A program made the translations under genes and the position numbers. 13,715 nt of DNA from CAZEMR01 sp964513465 (GTDB lineage: Bacteria > Bacteroidota > Ignavibacteria > Kapaibacteriales > UBA2268), in NCBI GenBank assembly GCA_964513465.1, contig CAZEMR010000078.1, positions 1 to 13,715 on the forward strand, written 5' to 3'. Below the pieces are notes generated by a model. The model was given only the letters and a program-made list of their open reading frames with translations. It was not told the origin of the DNA and made no database searches. This document shows positions 1 through 6,821 of this stretch, one piece after another (the first letter of the stretch is position 1; every line of letters starts with the position of its first letter).

Positions 1-1416
1 AACGCGATAGGTGCCTTCTATGGCGAGCTTGATTTTCGCAAGCCCGTATGAAGCCCCGCTTACGTCGTATTCGAAGTCCATATTTGTCAGTCCGGGAAGA
101 GCGGCTACTGCAGTCCAGTCGAAATCGCTGCCGTTGAAACGGCCGAGCTCGAGATCGGCAGGAATATTGCCGCCGGATTTCCGATAAACCAATAATAGAT
201 AATTTTCGGGATAATTAATTCCATTCATCATACCCGGGGTGACGAAAAGGACGTCCTTTCGGAACTGGGCGTCGGAAACGAGCGCCATCTGGAATGGGTC
301 GCCGTTTGGCTGGGGATCGCCGTCCTCCTCGGTGCCGGTATTATAAAGCGATACGAAAATCGGCTTATCCGAATGGAATACCGCGGGATCGGGATGCGGC
401 GCGTCGCTTATCCGGGTTTCGATATAAGCGCGCCCGAGCACTCCGCCGGCCTCGGGGATATGTGCTATTTGATTGTGGTCTTTATATATATCCGTCGCCG
501 GAAGTTTTGCATAAATCCTGAACACCGGACTTTTCAGCCGCTCGCTGAATACCGGCGCATGGTAATATTTGCCCCAACTGAATGTCGGCACTTCCATCTC
601 GGCGATATAATCGCAGTATTTATTTAAAACGGGGACGTTGGCGCACTGGTTGCCAGATACGATAGCCACCGGCTTGGTTGCATATACTGCGCTGCCGCTC
701 AGATCGCCGTCGACTCCTTTGGACGAAAACATCCACACATCGCCGCGGTCGAGATACATCTCGGCCGATTCGCCGGGCGTCATTCCGCCGGCGGTGGTCA
801 TGCCTTCGGCGCCGCCAAGGGTGAATGTCACTTTCGTATTGTCATACGCAGCGACGATTCCCGCCATGCTCGGAAAGCTGTGGTACATCGGGTACTGCGC
901 AGACATATCCGGATAGGACGAAATTATGTACTGCTGCCCCAGCGCCGATACCGGACTAAGGGTGAATCCATCGCTCGAATTGCGATAGCGCACCGCTACG
1001 AATGCGGCGATTGGCTCTTTGGATACAACCTGTACCCCCGCGCCGGAATAAACAGATTCCGGGACTTCGGGTTCGTGGCCGCTTTTTTCGTAGGGCTGAG
1101 CCTGGGCGGGAGTCATTTCGAATACGGTAACCTCCCAGGGCCGGGTGGTCCGGGTTTCGAAATAAGCTTTTGAAGGCACCCGCACCGTGACCTCTGTTGA
1201 AGCGTAAGAGACCACGTAAATCATTATCCGGTTTTCGCGGCCGGCCTCGTCGTCTTCGAGGCAGGGCGGCACGGTAAACCAGAACTCAGTGCCGGTATTA
1301 TTGGATCCGAGGAATGATGGAAGCAGCGAAACGATGTCGTCATTGGCGCGCGCCACGAAAACGACAGACATCGCAGCAATTATCAAAAGAATTAATCGCG
1401 TATGAAAATTTCTCAT
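1..1416 (-). CDS. Secreted IgGFc-binding-domain protein, 5' part (C-terminus beyond window)
   Basis: I translated the minus strand by hand: the frame is open from ATG at 1416 to the left edge, 472 codons without a stop. The start is set by GGAGGG at 1420-1425. The first ~24 residues (MRNFHTRLILLIIAAMSVVF, then VARA) form a typical Sec signal peptide, so the product is exported. The mature part starts with NNTGTEFWFTVPPC and carries TKPVAIVSGNQCANVP, EMEVPTFSWGKYYHAPVF and SPVFRIYAKLP. These segments are what I know from the bacterial IgGFc-binding N-terminal domain family (PF17517), found in large cell-surface proteins. Bacterial members are usually adhesin-like and of unknown ligand; IgG binding should not be assumed. 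The C-terminus, where sorting or repeat domains would lie, is missing. It is transcribed divergently from the S41 protease gene. Family identity is fairly sure, function is not. Confidence 0.85.
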   Translation of the reverse strand, partial: MRNFHTRLILLIIAAMSVVFVARANDDIVSLLPSFLGSNNTGTEFWFTVPPCLEDDEAGRENRIMIYVVSYASTEVTVRVPSKAYFETRTTRPWEVTVFEMTPAQAQPYEKSGHEPEVPESVYSGAGVQVVSKEPIAAFVAVRYRNSSDGFTLSPVSALGQQYIISSYPDMSAQYPMYHSFPSMAGIVAAYDNTKVTFTLGGAEGMTTAGGMTPGESAEMYLDRGDVWMFSSKGVDGDLSGSAVYATKPVAIVSGNQCANVPVLNKYCDYIAEMEVPTFSWGKYYHAPVFSERLKSPVFRIYAKLPATDIYKDHNQIAHIPEAGGVLGRAYIETRISDAPHPDPAVFHSDKPIFVSLYNTGTEEDGDPQPNGDPFQMALVSDAQFRKDVLFVTPGMMNGINYPENYLLLVYRKSGGNIPADLELGRFNGSDFDWTAVAALPGLTNMDFEYDVSGASYGLAKIKLAIEGTYRV

Positions 1417-1451
1417 AAGCCCTCCGAAAGGCTGATATTTATAGTGCACTT

Positions 1452-1480
1452 ATTTTAATTGGCCTGAATTTTGTAAACAA
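1452..1480 (-). promoter_or_regulatory. Candidate promoter of the IgGFc-domain gene
   Basis: Read on the minus strand, TTGTTT (1475-1480) and TAAAAT (1452-1457) are 17 bases apart, with the start codon about 35 bases further on. The -35 match is weak and the region is AT-rich, so a chance match is quite possible. Confidence 0.3.
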
Positions 1481-1671
1481 TTATTCGATAATAATACAGA
1501 ATTAATATATAAATACTTAACATATATATAATGACACATCAACTCCGAAAAAGTCTCAGGAAAATCAAATATTTTTTGAAAATAATTATTAAAAGCTTTC
1601 AAAATCCGCGCCGGCGCAACATTCGACGCCCGATACCGTATTATTAAATATATATACACTTAGAAAAGACT

Positions 1672-1700
1672 TTGTTACGTCAGTTTTATTTGTGTATACA
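1672..1700 (+). promoter_or_regulatory. Candidate promoter of the S41 protease gene
   Basis: TTGTTA (1672-1677) and TATACA (1695-1700) are separated by exactly 17 bases, giving a leader of about 65 bases before ATG at 1773. Each hexamer matches the sigma-70 consensus at 4 of 6 positions. AT-richness makes chance matches likely. Confidence 0.3.
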
Positions 1701-1772
1701 TTCTTTTTTTTATAGAAGAATTCGAATACGAAATATAATTATCTAAGTTTAATATAAAAACACAGGGAAAAT

Positions 1773-3437
1773 ATGCGAAAAGTACTATTCGGCATGGCCA
1801 CAATTACCGTTGGCGTGCTGGTCGGATTTCTGGTCCAACCGCTGATTTCGAGCGACAACGTCTACGAACAGGTGCGGAAGTTCTCGACCGTACTGAATAC
1901 AGCCAGCAAAAATTACGTCGAGGATGTGGATACCTATAAGCTGACCGAAGAAGCAATCGTCGCGATGCTGAAGGATCTCGACGTGCACTCGGTATATATA
2001 ACCCCCAAGCAGAAAAAAGAAGTGGACGAAGACTTCCGCGGCAATTTCGACGGAATCGGAGTCCAGTTTGATATAATCAACGATACGATCACGATTATTT
2101 CGCCCATACCCGGCGGCCCGAGCGAGGCGCTGGGAATTATGTCGGGCGATAAAATTGTTAAAATCGACGGCGAAAACGCCGTAGGGATAGACCGCAGCGA
2201 CGTACCCAAAAGGCTGAAAGGCCCCAAAGGCACGATAGTCGAAATCGACATCAAACGCAGCGGCGAACCTGAGTTGATCCATTATGAGATTACCCGCGAT
2301 AAAATTCCGCTCTACAGCGTCGATGCCGCATTTATGATCGACAGCTCGGATATTGGCGTTATTATCACCAACAGATTCTCCGCCACCACCTACGACGAAT
2401 TGCGCGAAGCGCTCGATAAATTGCGCAAGCAGGGCATGAAAAAACTCGTGCTCGACCTTCGCAACAATCCCGGCGGATACCTCAGCCAGGCATTTTATGT
2501 AGCCGATGAATTCCTGCCCGGCGGCGATACGATCGTATTTACCCAGGGCCGGCGCGATAACTTCAACGAAGCTTTTATGTCCACCACCAACGGAAGCTGG
2601 GAGGACCAGCCGATAATCGTAATGGTAAATGCCGGTTCGGCATCGGCCAGCGAAATCGTATCGGGAGCAATTCAGGACCTCGACCGCGGTCTGGTGGTCG
2701 GCACCACCTCGTTCGGCAAAGGCCTCGTACAGCGCCAGTACGAAATCGGCGACGGCTCGGCATTCCGGCTGACAATTTCGAAATATTATACCCCTTCGGG
2801 ACGCTGCATCCAGCGGCCATATAAAGACGCGGACAAATACCGCCATCTCGTTGGCCGGGTCGAACTCGAGGAAGGTATGAACATAGAGCACGCCCTCGAA
2901 AAAGTCAAGAAGGAAGTCAAGCAGGAGATCGCCGAGGGCAAGGACGGCAGCGACGAATTCCATATCGATTCGCTACCGATATATCATACGCTCAGCGGAC
3001 GCGTGGTGCTCGGCGGCGGCGGCATAGTGCCGGACTATATTGTAAAAAGCGACACAATCAACCGCCTGAGCATTCTGATCCGCAATAAGAATCTTTTCTT
3101 CGAATTCGTAAACAATCGAATGAACGATGAGCTCGGGCGAATCGAAAAGAAATATAAAAATGATTTCAAATCATATTTCAGAAATTATCAGATTTCCGAC
3201 CAGATGATGAATGATTTCAAAGAGTTGGCTCAGTCCAAGATTGACGAGTGGAATGACGACCAGTTCAAATCCGACCGGGAATATCTTTTGACAGCGCTGA
3301 AAGCGAATATCGCCAATAAGGTGTGGGACCGCAACCACTACCTGCAAGTGTTCTATACGATGGACCGCCAGCTAAATACGGCAGTCACATTGTTCGACGA
3401 AGCGCAGAAGATTGCCGGCGGAGTTCCACGCGACTGA
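1773..3437 (+). CDS. S41 family C-terminal processing peptidase (CtpA/Prc type)
   Basis: This is a serine protease of the periplasm that cleaves exported proteins near their C-termini. The 554-residue product has an N-terminal hydrophobic segment at residues ~4-26, either a signal anchor or a signal peptide, with no lipobox cysteine. A PDZ domain follows at ~85-170 (GNFDGIGVQF, SPIPGGPSEALGIMSGDKI) and the peptidase core at ~190-360. The core has LVLDLRNNPGGYLSQA (225-240), VNAGSASASEIVSG with the likely nucleophile Ser291, and TTSFGKGLVQ with the likely general base Lys316. The 25-residue Ser-Lys spacing agrees with the E. coli Prc dyad as I remember it. A helical region rich in charged residues fills the last ~150 residues, as in longer CtpA members. 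ATG at 1773 is preceded by CAGGGA. The TGA stop is followed by a strong terminator, so the gene probably forms its own transcription unit. Confidence 0.95.
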   Translation: MRKVLFGMATITVGVLVGFLVQPLISSDNVYEQVRKFSTVLNTASKNYVEDVDTYKLTEEAIVAMLKDLDVHSVYITPKQKKEVDEDFRGNFDGIGVQFDIINDTITIISPIPGGPSEALGIMSGDKIVKIDGENAVGIDRSDVPKRLKGPKGTIVEIDIKRSGEPELIHYEITRDKIPLYSVDAAFMIDSSDIGVIITNRFSATTYDELREALDKLRKQGMKKLVLDLRNNPGGYLSQAFYVADEFLPGGDTIVFTQGRRDNFNEAFMSTTNGSWEDQPIIVMVNAGSASASEIVSGAIQDLDRGLVVGTTSFGKGLVQRQYEIGDGSAFRLTISKYYTPSGRCIQRPYKDADKYRHLVGRVELEEGMNIEHALEKVKKEVKQEIAEGKDGSDEFHIDSLPIYHTLSGRVVLGGGGIVPDYIVKSDTINRLSILIRNKNLFFEFVNNRMNDELGRIEKKYKNDFKSYFRNYQISDQMMNDFKELAQSKIDEWNDDQFKSDREYLLTALKANIANKVWDRNHYLQVFYTMDRQLNTAVTLFDEAQKIAGGVPRD

Positions 3438-3457
3438 TATAAATTAATTTATACAGG

Positions 3458-3495
3458 CTGCCCGGTGGATTGCGAAACCGGGCAGTTTGTGTTTT
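3458..3495 (+). terminator. Rho-independent terminator after the S41 protease gene
   Basis: A perfect 9-bp stem, CTGCCCGGT (3458-3466) with ACCGGGCAG (3477-3485), encloses a 10-base loop and is followed by TTTGTGTTTT. It starts 20 bases after the protease stop codon. This also shows that the TGA at 3435-3437 acts as a true stop. Confidence 0.85.
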
Positions 3496-3569
3496 GCGGC
3501 CCGGAGATACAAAAAAATCAGGATATTTAAAAATCAAATATTATGTATAATCTCAGGAACAATTATCGC

Positions 3570-4349
3570 ATGAAACTCAAATTTCTTTTATTGGTGGCCG
3601 CTCTGATCTTTTCATCCGTAGCGGCCAGCGCGGGGGTTTTCCAGAAGGGCGAAGAGCTCGAATACGAAGTCTCCTTTTTCGGCATCGGCATCGGCAAAAT
3701 CGTAATCATTTCCGAAGGCGAGGAGGAATACAACGGCAGACCAGTATACAAAGCAAAAGCCACGATGGATTCGTATTCGGGCATTCCGTTTGTCGATCTG
3801 CACGCGATATTCAATAGCTGGATGGACAAATCGATGGCATTTTCGCATAAATTCGTCGGCAACGTCAAATCCGGCGAAAACACATGGAATTACCAGAAAA
3901 TATTATTTAATTACACAAAAAATGTAATGCTGAACGAGCGCTGGCACGAGAAGACAATCGTTTTCTCAGATACCATCCGCATTGGCAAAAAGAAATATAA
4001 TGACGGCCTTTCGCTTTTTTTTATGGCGCGCAATTATGTCGATTTAGGCAGAACAGTGAACGTGCCGACAATCATCGATAAAGACACGGTGATGACAAAG
4101 CTGAATTTCCATGGCACGATCAAGCCAAGCGAAATAGACGCGGTGAAATATCCCATTTCGACTTTATACTTCAACGGGCAGGCCAACTGGACGGGGATAT
4201 ATGGACTTTCGGGGGAATTCGAGGGCTGGTTCTCGAGCGATGATGCCCATGTCCCCATCCGTGCCGAGATGAACGTCTACGTCGGCAGCGTTGATATCGA
4301 GCTTGTTCGCTGGAAACGTCCAGGCTGGACTCCGCCCAGATATAAATAA
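3570..4349 (+). CDS. Secreted DUF3108 domain protein
   Basis: I prefer ATG at 3570 over the in-frame ATG at 3543 because it yields a clean signal peptide (MKLKFLLLVAALIFSSVAAS, then A) and has AGGA at 3555-3558 upstream, although that spacing is somewhat long. The mature protein of about 238 residues begins GVFQKGEELEYEVSFFGIGI and continues with YKAKATMDSYSGIPFVDL, DGLSLFFMARNY and a C-terminal PIRAEMNVYVGSVDIELVR. This beta-rich layout fits DUF3108 (PF11306), a periplasmic or outer-membrane-associated family without an established biochemical role. It sits alone between the protease terminator and the BadF-type gene. No catalytic motif is visible and I assign no function. Confidence 0.85.
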   Translation: MKLKFLLLVAALIFSSVAASAGVFQKGEELEYEVSFFGIGIGKIVIISEGEEEYNGRPVYKAKATMDSYSGIPFVDLHAIFNSWMDKSMAFSHKFVGNVKSGENTWNYQKILFNYTKNVMLNERWHEKTIVFSDTIRIGKKKYNDGLSLFFMARNYVDLGRTVNVPTIIDKDTVMTKLNFHGTIKPSEIDAVKYPISTLYFNGQANWTGIYGLSGEFEGWFSSDDAHVPIRAEMNVYVGSVDIELVRWKRPGWTPPRYK

Positions 4350-4365
4350 GTATATATATCCCTTG

Positions 4366-4381
4366 TGGCATAGAATTTGTT
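4366..4381 (+). promoter_or_regulatory. Weak sigma-54-like -24/-12 element
   Basis: TGGCATAGAATTTGTT resembles the sigma-54 consensus TGGCACGRNNNTTGCW: GG at -24 and TTG at -12 are at the right spacing, but the -12 C is T and two positions of the -24 element differ. It lies about 50 bases before the ATG of the BadF-type gene. It is a single site with no visible enhancer-binding protein gene, so this may be chance. Confidence 0.15.
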
Positions 4382-4432
4382 ATTATCCCACTCTAAATCA
4401 AATTATTCCTTACCAATAATCTCGGAAATTAT

Positions 4433-5380
4433 ATGGCTGAATCAAACTATTATACGTTAATCGGAATCGACGGCGGCTGAACGCATACCCGCGGTGTGCT
4501 CTACCGCGGCGGGAAGCCTGTAGCCGAGACCAACTCCGGCACCACGCGTATCGGAGCCGTCGGAGTGGGAGAATCCTGCGAAAGAACTCTTAACGTAATT
4601 ATCGAACTATGCTCGCGGGCCGAAATCGAATCCACCGAGCTCGACGCAGTAGTCGTCGGACTCGCCGGCGTGTGGCTCGAAGAAGAGAAAAAACGCTCGC
4701 ATCATCTATTGAAAACCCTTGCCCGCGGCCAGGACGTCACGCTCAACGATCTGCTCGTCACCAGCGACGCCGAGCTTGCAATCGAAGGCGCATTCGAAGG
4801 GGGCAACGGAATTATATTAATCACAGGCACCGGATCAATAGCGCTCGCAAAAATCGGCAAAAACAAACTTGTGCGCTGCGGCGGATGGGGCATAGAGCTC
4901 GACGACGAAGGCAGCGGAGCATGGATCGGCCGCGAGGGCCTCACAGCAGTCGTGCGCGCCCTCGACGGACGCGGCCGTCCGACTATAATGACCGAACTTA
5001 TCGGCAAATTATATCCGAATATCGATCTGGAGGTGCCCCGCACAATTGTCAAGGCTTATGCCGAGCGTACATTCGAATACCACATGATCTCTCCCCACGT
5101 AATGAAATGCGCCGAGGAGGGCGACGAAGTATGCCTCGAGATCATCAACCGAGCCAGCTTCCATCTGATGGAACTGCTCGAAGTGCTGCAATCGCACATA
5201 AAAACCAAGACCGCCCCGGTAGCGCTCATGGGCGGCATAATCGACGCACGCACCCTGCTCGCTAAAAAACTCGAAGAGCGAATCGAAAAGCATTCGAAGC
5301 TGAAAATGACCCGGCCCAAAGGTACTGCTCTCGATGGCGCACTGGCAATCGGCACCCGTCTGATAGAGGAAATGACATAA
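4433..5380 (+). CDS. BadF/BadG-type ATPase (N-acetylglucosamine kinase-like) with in-frame TGA at codon 16
   Basis: This belongs to the ASKHA sugar-kinase/ATPase superfamily and probably phosphorylates an amino sugar such as GlcNAc; the substrate is inferred. From ATG at 4433 the frame reads MAESNYYTLIGIDGG, then TGA (4478-4480), then THTRGVLYRGGKP and on to TAA at 5380. That gives 315 residues, a normal family length. The family's phosphate-1 loop is IDGGGTKT-like, so TGA replaces the residue that is usually Gly. Downstream motifs are intact: VTSDAELAIEGAF and ILITGTGSIALA (phosphate-2), CGGWGIELDDEGSGAWIGRE, and APVALMGGIIDA (adenosine site). No other stop or frameshift occurs. A restart at GTG 4496 would remove the essential Asp loop and lacks a ribosome binding site. 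Possibilities are selenocysteine recoding, a GGA-to-TGA point mutation, or a sequencing error. Family identity is sure; how it is decoded is not. Confidence 0.85.
4489..4509 (+). promoter_or_regulatory. Hairpin just downstream of the in-frame TGA (SECIS-like candidate)
   Basis: CCGCGGT (4489-4495) pairs perfectly with ACCGCGG (4503-4509) around the 7-base loop GTGCTCT. The loop opens with G, which is the 16th base after the TGA. As I know them, bacterial SECIS elements are stem-loops inside the coding region, with a G among the first two loop bases about 16 or more bases after UGA, so the geometry fits at the short end. The element also lies over ordinary codons for Arg-Gly and Tyr-Arg-Gly, and the self-complementary CCGCGG could recur by chance in GC-rich codons. 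An alternative pairing of CCCGC (4488-4492) with GCGGG (4509-4513) is also possible. Confidence 0.35.
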
Positions 5381-5399
5381 CCCAAAAATTGCATAAATG

Positions 5400-5444
5400 A
5401 CCCACAAGGCCGCCGCGCGGAGCAATCCCCGGCGGCTTTTTTAT
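5400..5444 (+). repeat. 45-base direct repeat, copy 1
   Basis: This copy and 6822-6866 agree along their whole length, including the non-stem prefix CCCACAAG, the loop and the T-run. They differ only by GG versus G after CCCACAA and by six versus seven T. The copies are 1422 bases apart and bracket the AT-rich two-gene cassette. Identity outside the base-paired stem argues for a shared origin rather than two independent terminators. Confidence 0.85.
5409..5442 (+). terminator. Rho-independent terminator of the BadF-type gene (repeat copy 1)
   Basis: Stem GCCGCCG (5409-5415) pairs with CGGCGGC (5430-5436). An inner GGA/TCC stem closes on a GCAA tetraloop (5422-5425), and six T follow. It begins 28 bases after the kinase stop codon. 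The stretch 5400-5444 recurs almost exactly at 6822-6866. Confidence 0.85.
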
Positions 5445-5449
5445 GAAAT

Positions 5450-5477
5450 ATTTTTTTGATAATAATATCAAAAAAAT
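5450..5477. promoter_or_regulatory. 12-bp perfect inverted repeat, candidate operator
   Basis: The arm ATTTTTTTGATA (5450-5461) is followed by the 4-base centre ATAA and the exact complement TATCAAAAAAAT (5466-5477). The repeat covers the proposed -35 hexamer and spacer of the cassette promoter, the place where a dimeric repressor would block transcription. It could instead be an AT-rich hairpin acting as a terminator on the minus strand. Confidence 0.5.
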
Positions 5478-5483
5478 TATATT
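5456..5483 (+). promoter_or_regulatory. Promoter of the DUF6978-DUF1829 cassette
   Basis: TTGATA (5456-5461) and TATATT (5478-5483) are 16 bases apart and each matches the sigma-70 consensus at 5 of 6 positions. Transcription would begin near 5490, about 28 bases before the ATG at 5518. The site lies directly behind the upstream terminator, so the cassette probably has its own transcription. Confidence 0.5.
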
Positions 5484-5517
5484 GCCTTTTGCATTCCATT
5501 TTTATTTAAAGGGCAGA

Positions 5518-6018
5518 ATGTTTTCGAACAAAGAAGCAGAATATCTTATAGGGCTTGAAAAAGAGTTTCGTAATCCGGTTGGAGCAATTGATATAAGAAA
5601 GGAAAAGAATCGATTTGCTTTGATTGCTCCGGAAGATGATGCATATAGTTTTCTTATGCAGATTACTCTTAGTCAGAAAATTGAGTTTAAAGCTACAATT
5701 CATCATGCAGAAAGCAATGTATCCGTTGGGTTATCAAGGATTGATTATAAAGGAGGGCATTCTAACCCCACTGTTATTACCGACAAAGTTCCATCGAATC
5801 TGCACAGATATGTAAACAAAATATTTGCTCCTGATGAACCTCATATGCATATATATGTAGAGGATTACAAAAATTTGGTATGGGCTGTACCGCTGGAAGA
5901 TACGGATTTTCCTATCAAAAAATTGAATTCGGATAAAGATCTGCAATCTGCAATTCGTGCCTTTGGAAATAAAATAAATCTTACTTCAGATATTAATTTT
6001 GCGGATACATTATTTTGA
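5518..6018 (+). CDS. DUF6978 family protein
   Basis: I place the start at ATG 5518, preceded by AAAGGGC. The longer frame from 5443 would start inside the terminator repeat and encode the operator hairpin, which is unlikely. The product is a 166-residue soluble protein without a signal peptide or membrane segment. It resembles what I recall of DUF6978: RIDYKGGHSNP at residues ~74-84, DEPHMHIYVEDYKNLVWAVP at ~106-125, and a C-terminal AIRAFGNKINLTS. The conserved-looking HSNP and HMH histidines and nearby acids could bind metal, but no known active site is recognised. Its TGA stop overlaps the TTG start of the next gene by four bases, indicating co-translation with the DUF1829 protein. Composition is AT-rich compared with neighbours. 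Function is unknown; a toxin-antitoxin or defence role is only a guess from the arrangement. Confidence 0.75.
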   Translation: MFSNKEAEYLIGLEKEFRNPVGAIDIRKEKNRFALIAPEDDAYSFLMQITLSQKIEFKATIHHAESNVSVGLSRIDYKGGHSNPTVITDKVPSNLHRYVNKIFAPDEPHMHIYVEDYKNLVWAVPLEDTDFPIKKLNSDKDLQSAIRAFGNKINLTSDINFADTLF

Positions 6019-6800
6019 GCTGGGTCGATACATACTTAGATGAATATTATAATTGGCTTCGAAAACATACTTTTATAGATTCGAATCCTAAAAACGATTG
6101 GGCGTTGATAACTACGCCATTTATAGGGGCATTTAATGACCTGATAGAAATTTATGTTCGAAAGATCGGAGACAGAATTATTCTAAGCGATAGCGGCGAG
6201 ACTTTTAATAATCTTGAATTGCAGGGTGTCAAATTCAACCGTTCAAAACCCAGACAGGATATATTGAATTCAATTCTGATCAATTATGGAATCAAACAAA
6301 AAAACAGCGAATTGATCGCTGAGAGCAATGGGAATAATTTTGCTCAGATTAAGCATAATTTTATTTCTGCGATATTAGAAATTAACGATCTATATGTCCT
6401 TTCAGACCATAAGGTGGCCTCGATATTTAAAGAAGATGTCCGGAATTATCTGGAGGAATTAGGAGTAATTTACACACCTGATTTTATCTGCAAAGGTAAA
6501 ACCGGCCTTGAGTTTAATTTTGATTTTCAGATTGCTCACCAGAATTCCGAAATTGTTATCAAATCATATAACACAATAAATAAATCGAATCTTTCAACAT
6601 TTTTGTTTTCATGGGAAGATATCAGACCAGTAAGAGAAAAAAGCACCAAGAAAGATGTCAGGGCAATTGCAGTAATCAATGACACTAATCAAGAAATCAA
6701 ACCGGAATATCTGGATGCGTTGATTAATAAAGATGCTGAATATATTGAATGGACGAAACGCAATTCAGGAGAAAATAAAGAGAAATTGATACGGGAATAA
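6015..6800 (+). CDS. DUF1828/DUF1829 domain protein
   Basis: This 261-residue soluble protein starts at TTG 6015, giving the overlap TTGA with the upstream stop. Residues ~30-120 match DUF1828 as I know it (ALITTPFIGAFNDLIEIYV, ILSDSGETFNNLELQGVKF, NNFAQIKHNFISAI, INDLYVLS). Residues ~137-247 match DUF1829 (FKEDVRNYLEELGVIYTPDF, GKTGLEFNFDFQIAHQ, SNLSTFLFSWEDIRP, and IEW near the end). Both domains are widespread and scattered in bacteria and are of unknown function. The tight coupling to the DUF6978 gene implies that the two proteins work together. There is no membrane segment or signal peptide. The AT-rich composition and bracketing repeats suggest horizontal acquisition. A nuclease-like role cannot be read from the sequence. 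Confidence 0.85.
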   Translation: MSWVDTYLDEYYNWLRKHTFIDSNPKNDWALITTPFIGAFNDLIEIYVRKIGDRIILSDSGETFNNLELQGVKFNRSKPRQDILNSILINYGIKQKNSELIAESNGNNFAQIKHNFISAILEINDLYVLSDHKVASIFKEDVRNYLEELGVIYTPDFICKGKTGLEFNFDFQIAHQNSEIVIKSYNTINKSNLSTFLFSWEDIRPVREKSTKKDVRAIAVINDTNQEIKPEYLDALINKDAEYIEWTKRNSGENKEKLIRE

Positions 6801-6821
6801 ATGGAAGGATTAATTTATACC

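Larger units (their letters stand above)
1417..1772. promoter_or_regulatory. AT-rich divergent intergenic region
   Basis: This gap lies between two genes that start in opposite directions, so it should hold both promoters. It is rich in A/T runs and TATATA steps. A minus-strand reading frame at 1450-1659 exists but has low-complexity composition, no ribosome binding site that I can see and no recognisable family, so I do not call it a gene. Candidate promoters are listed separately. I see no RNA gene or strong hairpin here. Confidence 0.6.
5443..6821 (+). other. AT-rich two-gene cassette bracketed by duplicated terminators (possible insertion)
   Basis: The segment carries one promoter, an inverted repeat and two overlapping genes (DUF6978, DUF1828/DUF1829), with a copy of the same terminator repeat at each border. 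It is AT-richer than its surroundings: a hand count gives 21 G/C in bases 5521-5580, against 37 G/C in 4861-4920 of the preceding gene. No transposase, integrase or terminal inverted repeat is visible, so the mode of arrival is unknown. Removing one repeat copy plus the cassette would leave an intact kinase-terminator-next gene arrangement. I infer an insertion; this is not proven. Confidence 0.5.

Noticed and set aside
1450..1659. 69-residue minus-strand frame in the divergent gap
   Set aside because: AT-rich, low-complexity translation, no visible ribosome binding site, and it occupies the place where both divergent promoters must lie.
1785..2963. 392-codon open frame on the minus strand
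   Set aside because: It lies wholly antisense to the well-supported S41 protease gene, its translation matches no family, and it is explained by codon bias of the plus strand.
4478..4480. Host uses a code in which UGA means glycine, as in Gracilibacteria and Absconditabacteria
   Set aside because: It is attractive because the position is normally Gly, but TGA ends four other genes here (3437, 6018, 9118 and 12909), one followed at once by a strong terminator, so a general reassignment does not fit.
4609..5265. 218-codon arginine-rich plus-strand frame
   Set aside because: It is a shifted frame of the kinase gene; the Arg-rich composition is a by-product of GC-rich codons.
4496..5380. Kinase gene starting at GTG 4496 after the TGA
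   Set aside because: It would lack the Asp-Gly-Gly phosphate loop needed for ATP binding and has no ribosome binding site; the upstream ATG frame restores a complete domain apart from one codon.
6525..6560. PD-(D/E)xK nuclease motif in the DUF1829 protein (FNFDFQIA then EIVIK)
   Set aside because: The acid-x-Lys spacing is wrong (E-x3-K) and no further core motif is visible; not enough to call a nuclease.
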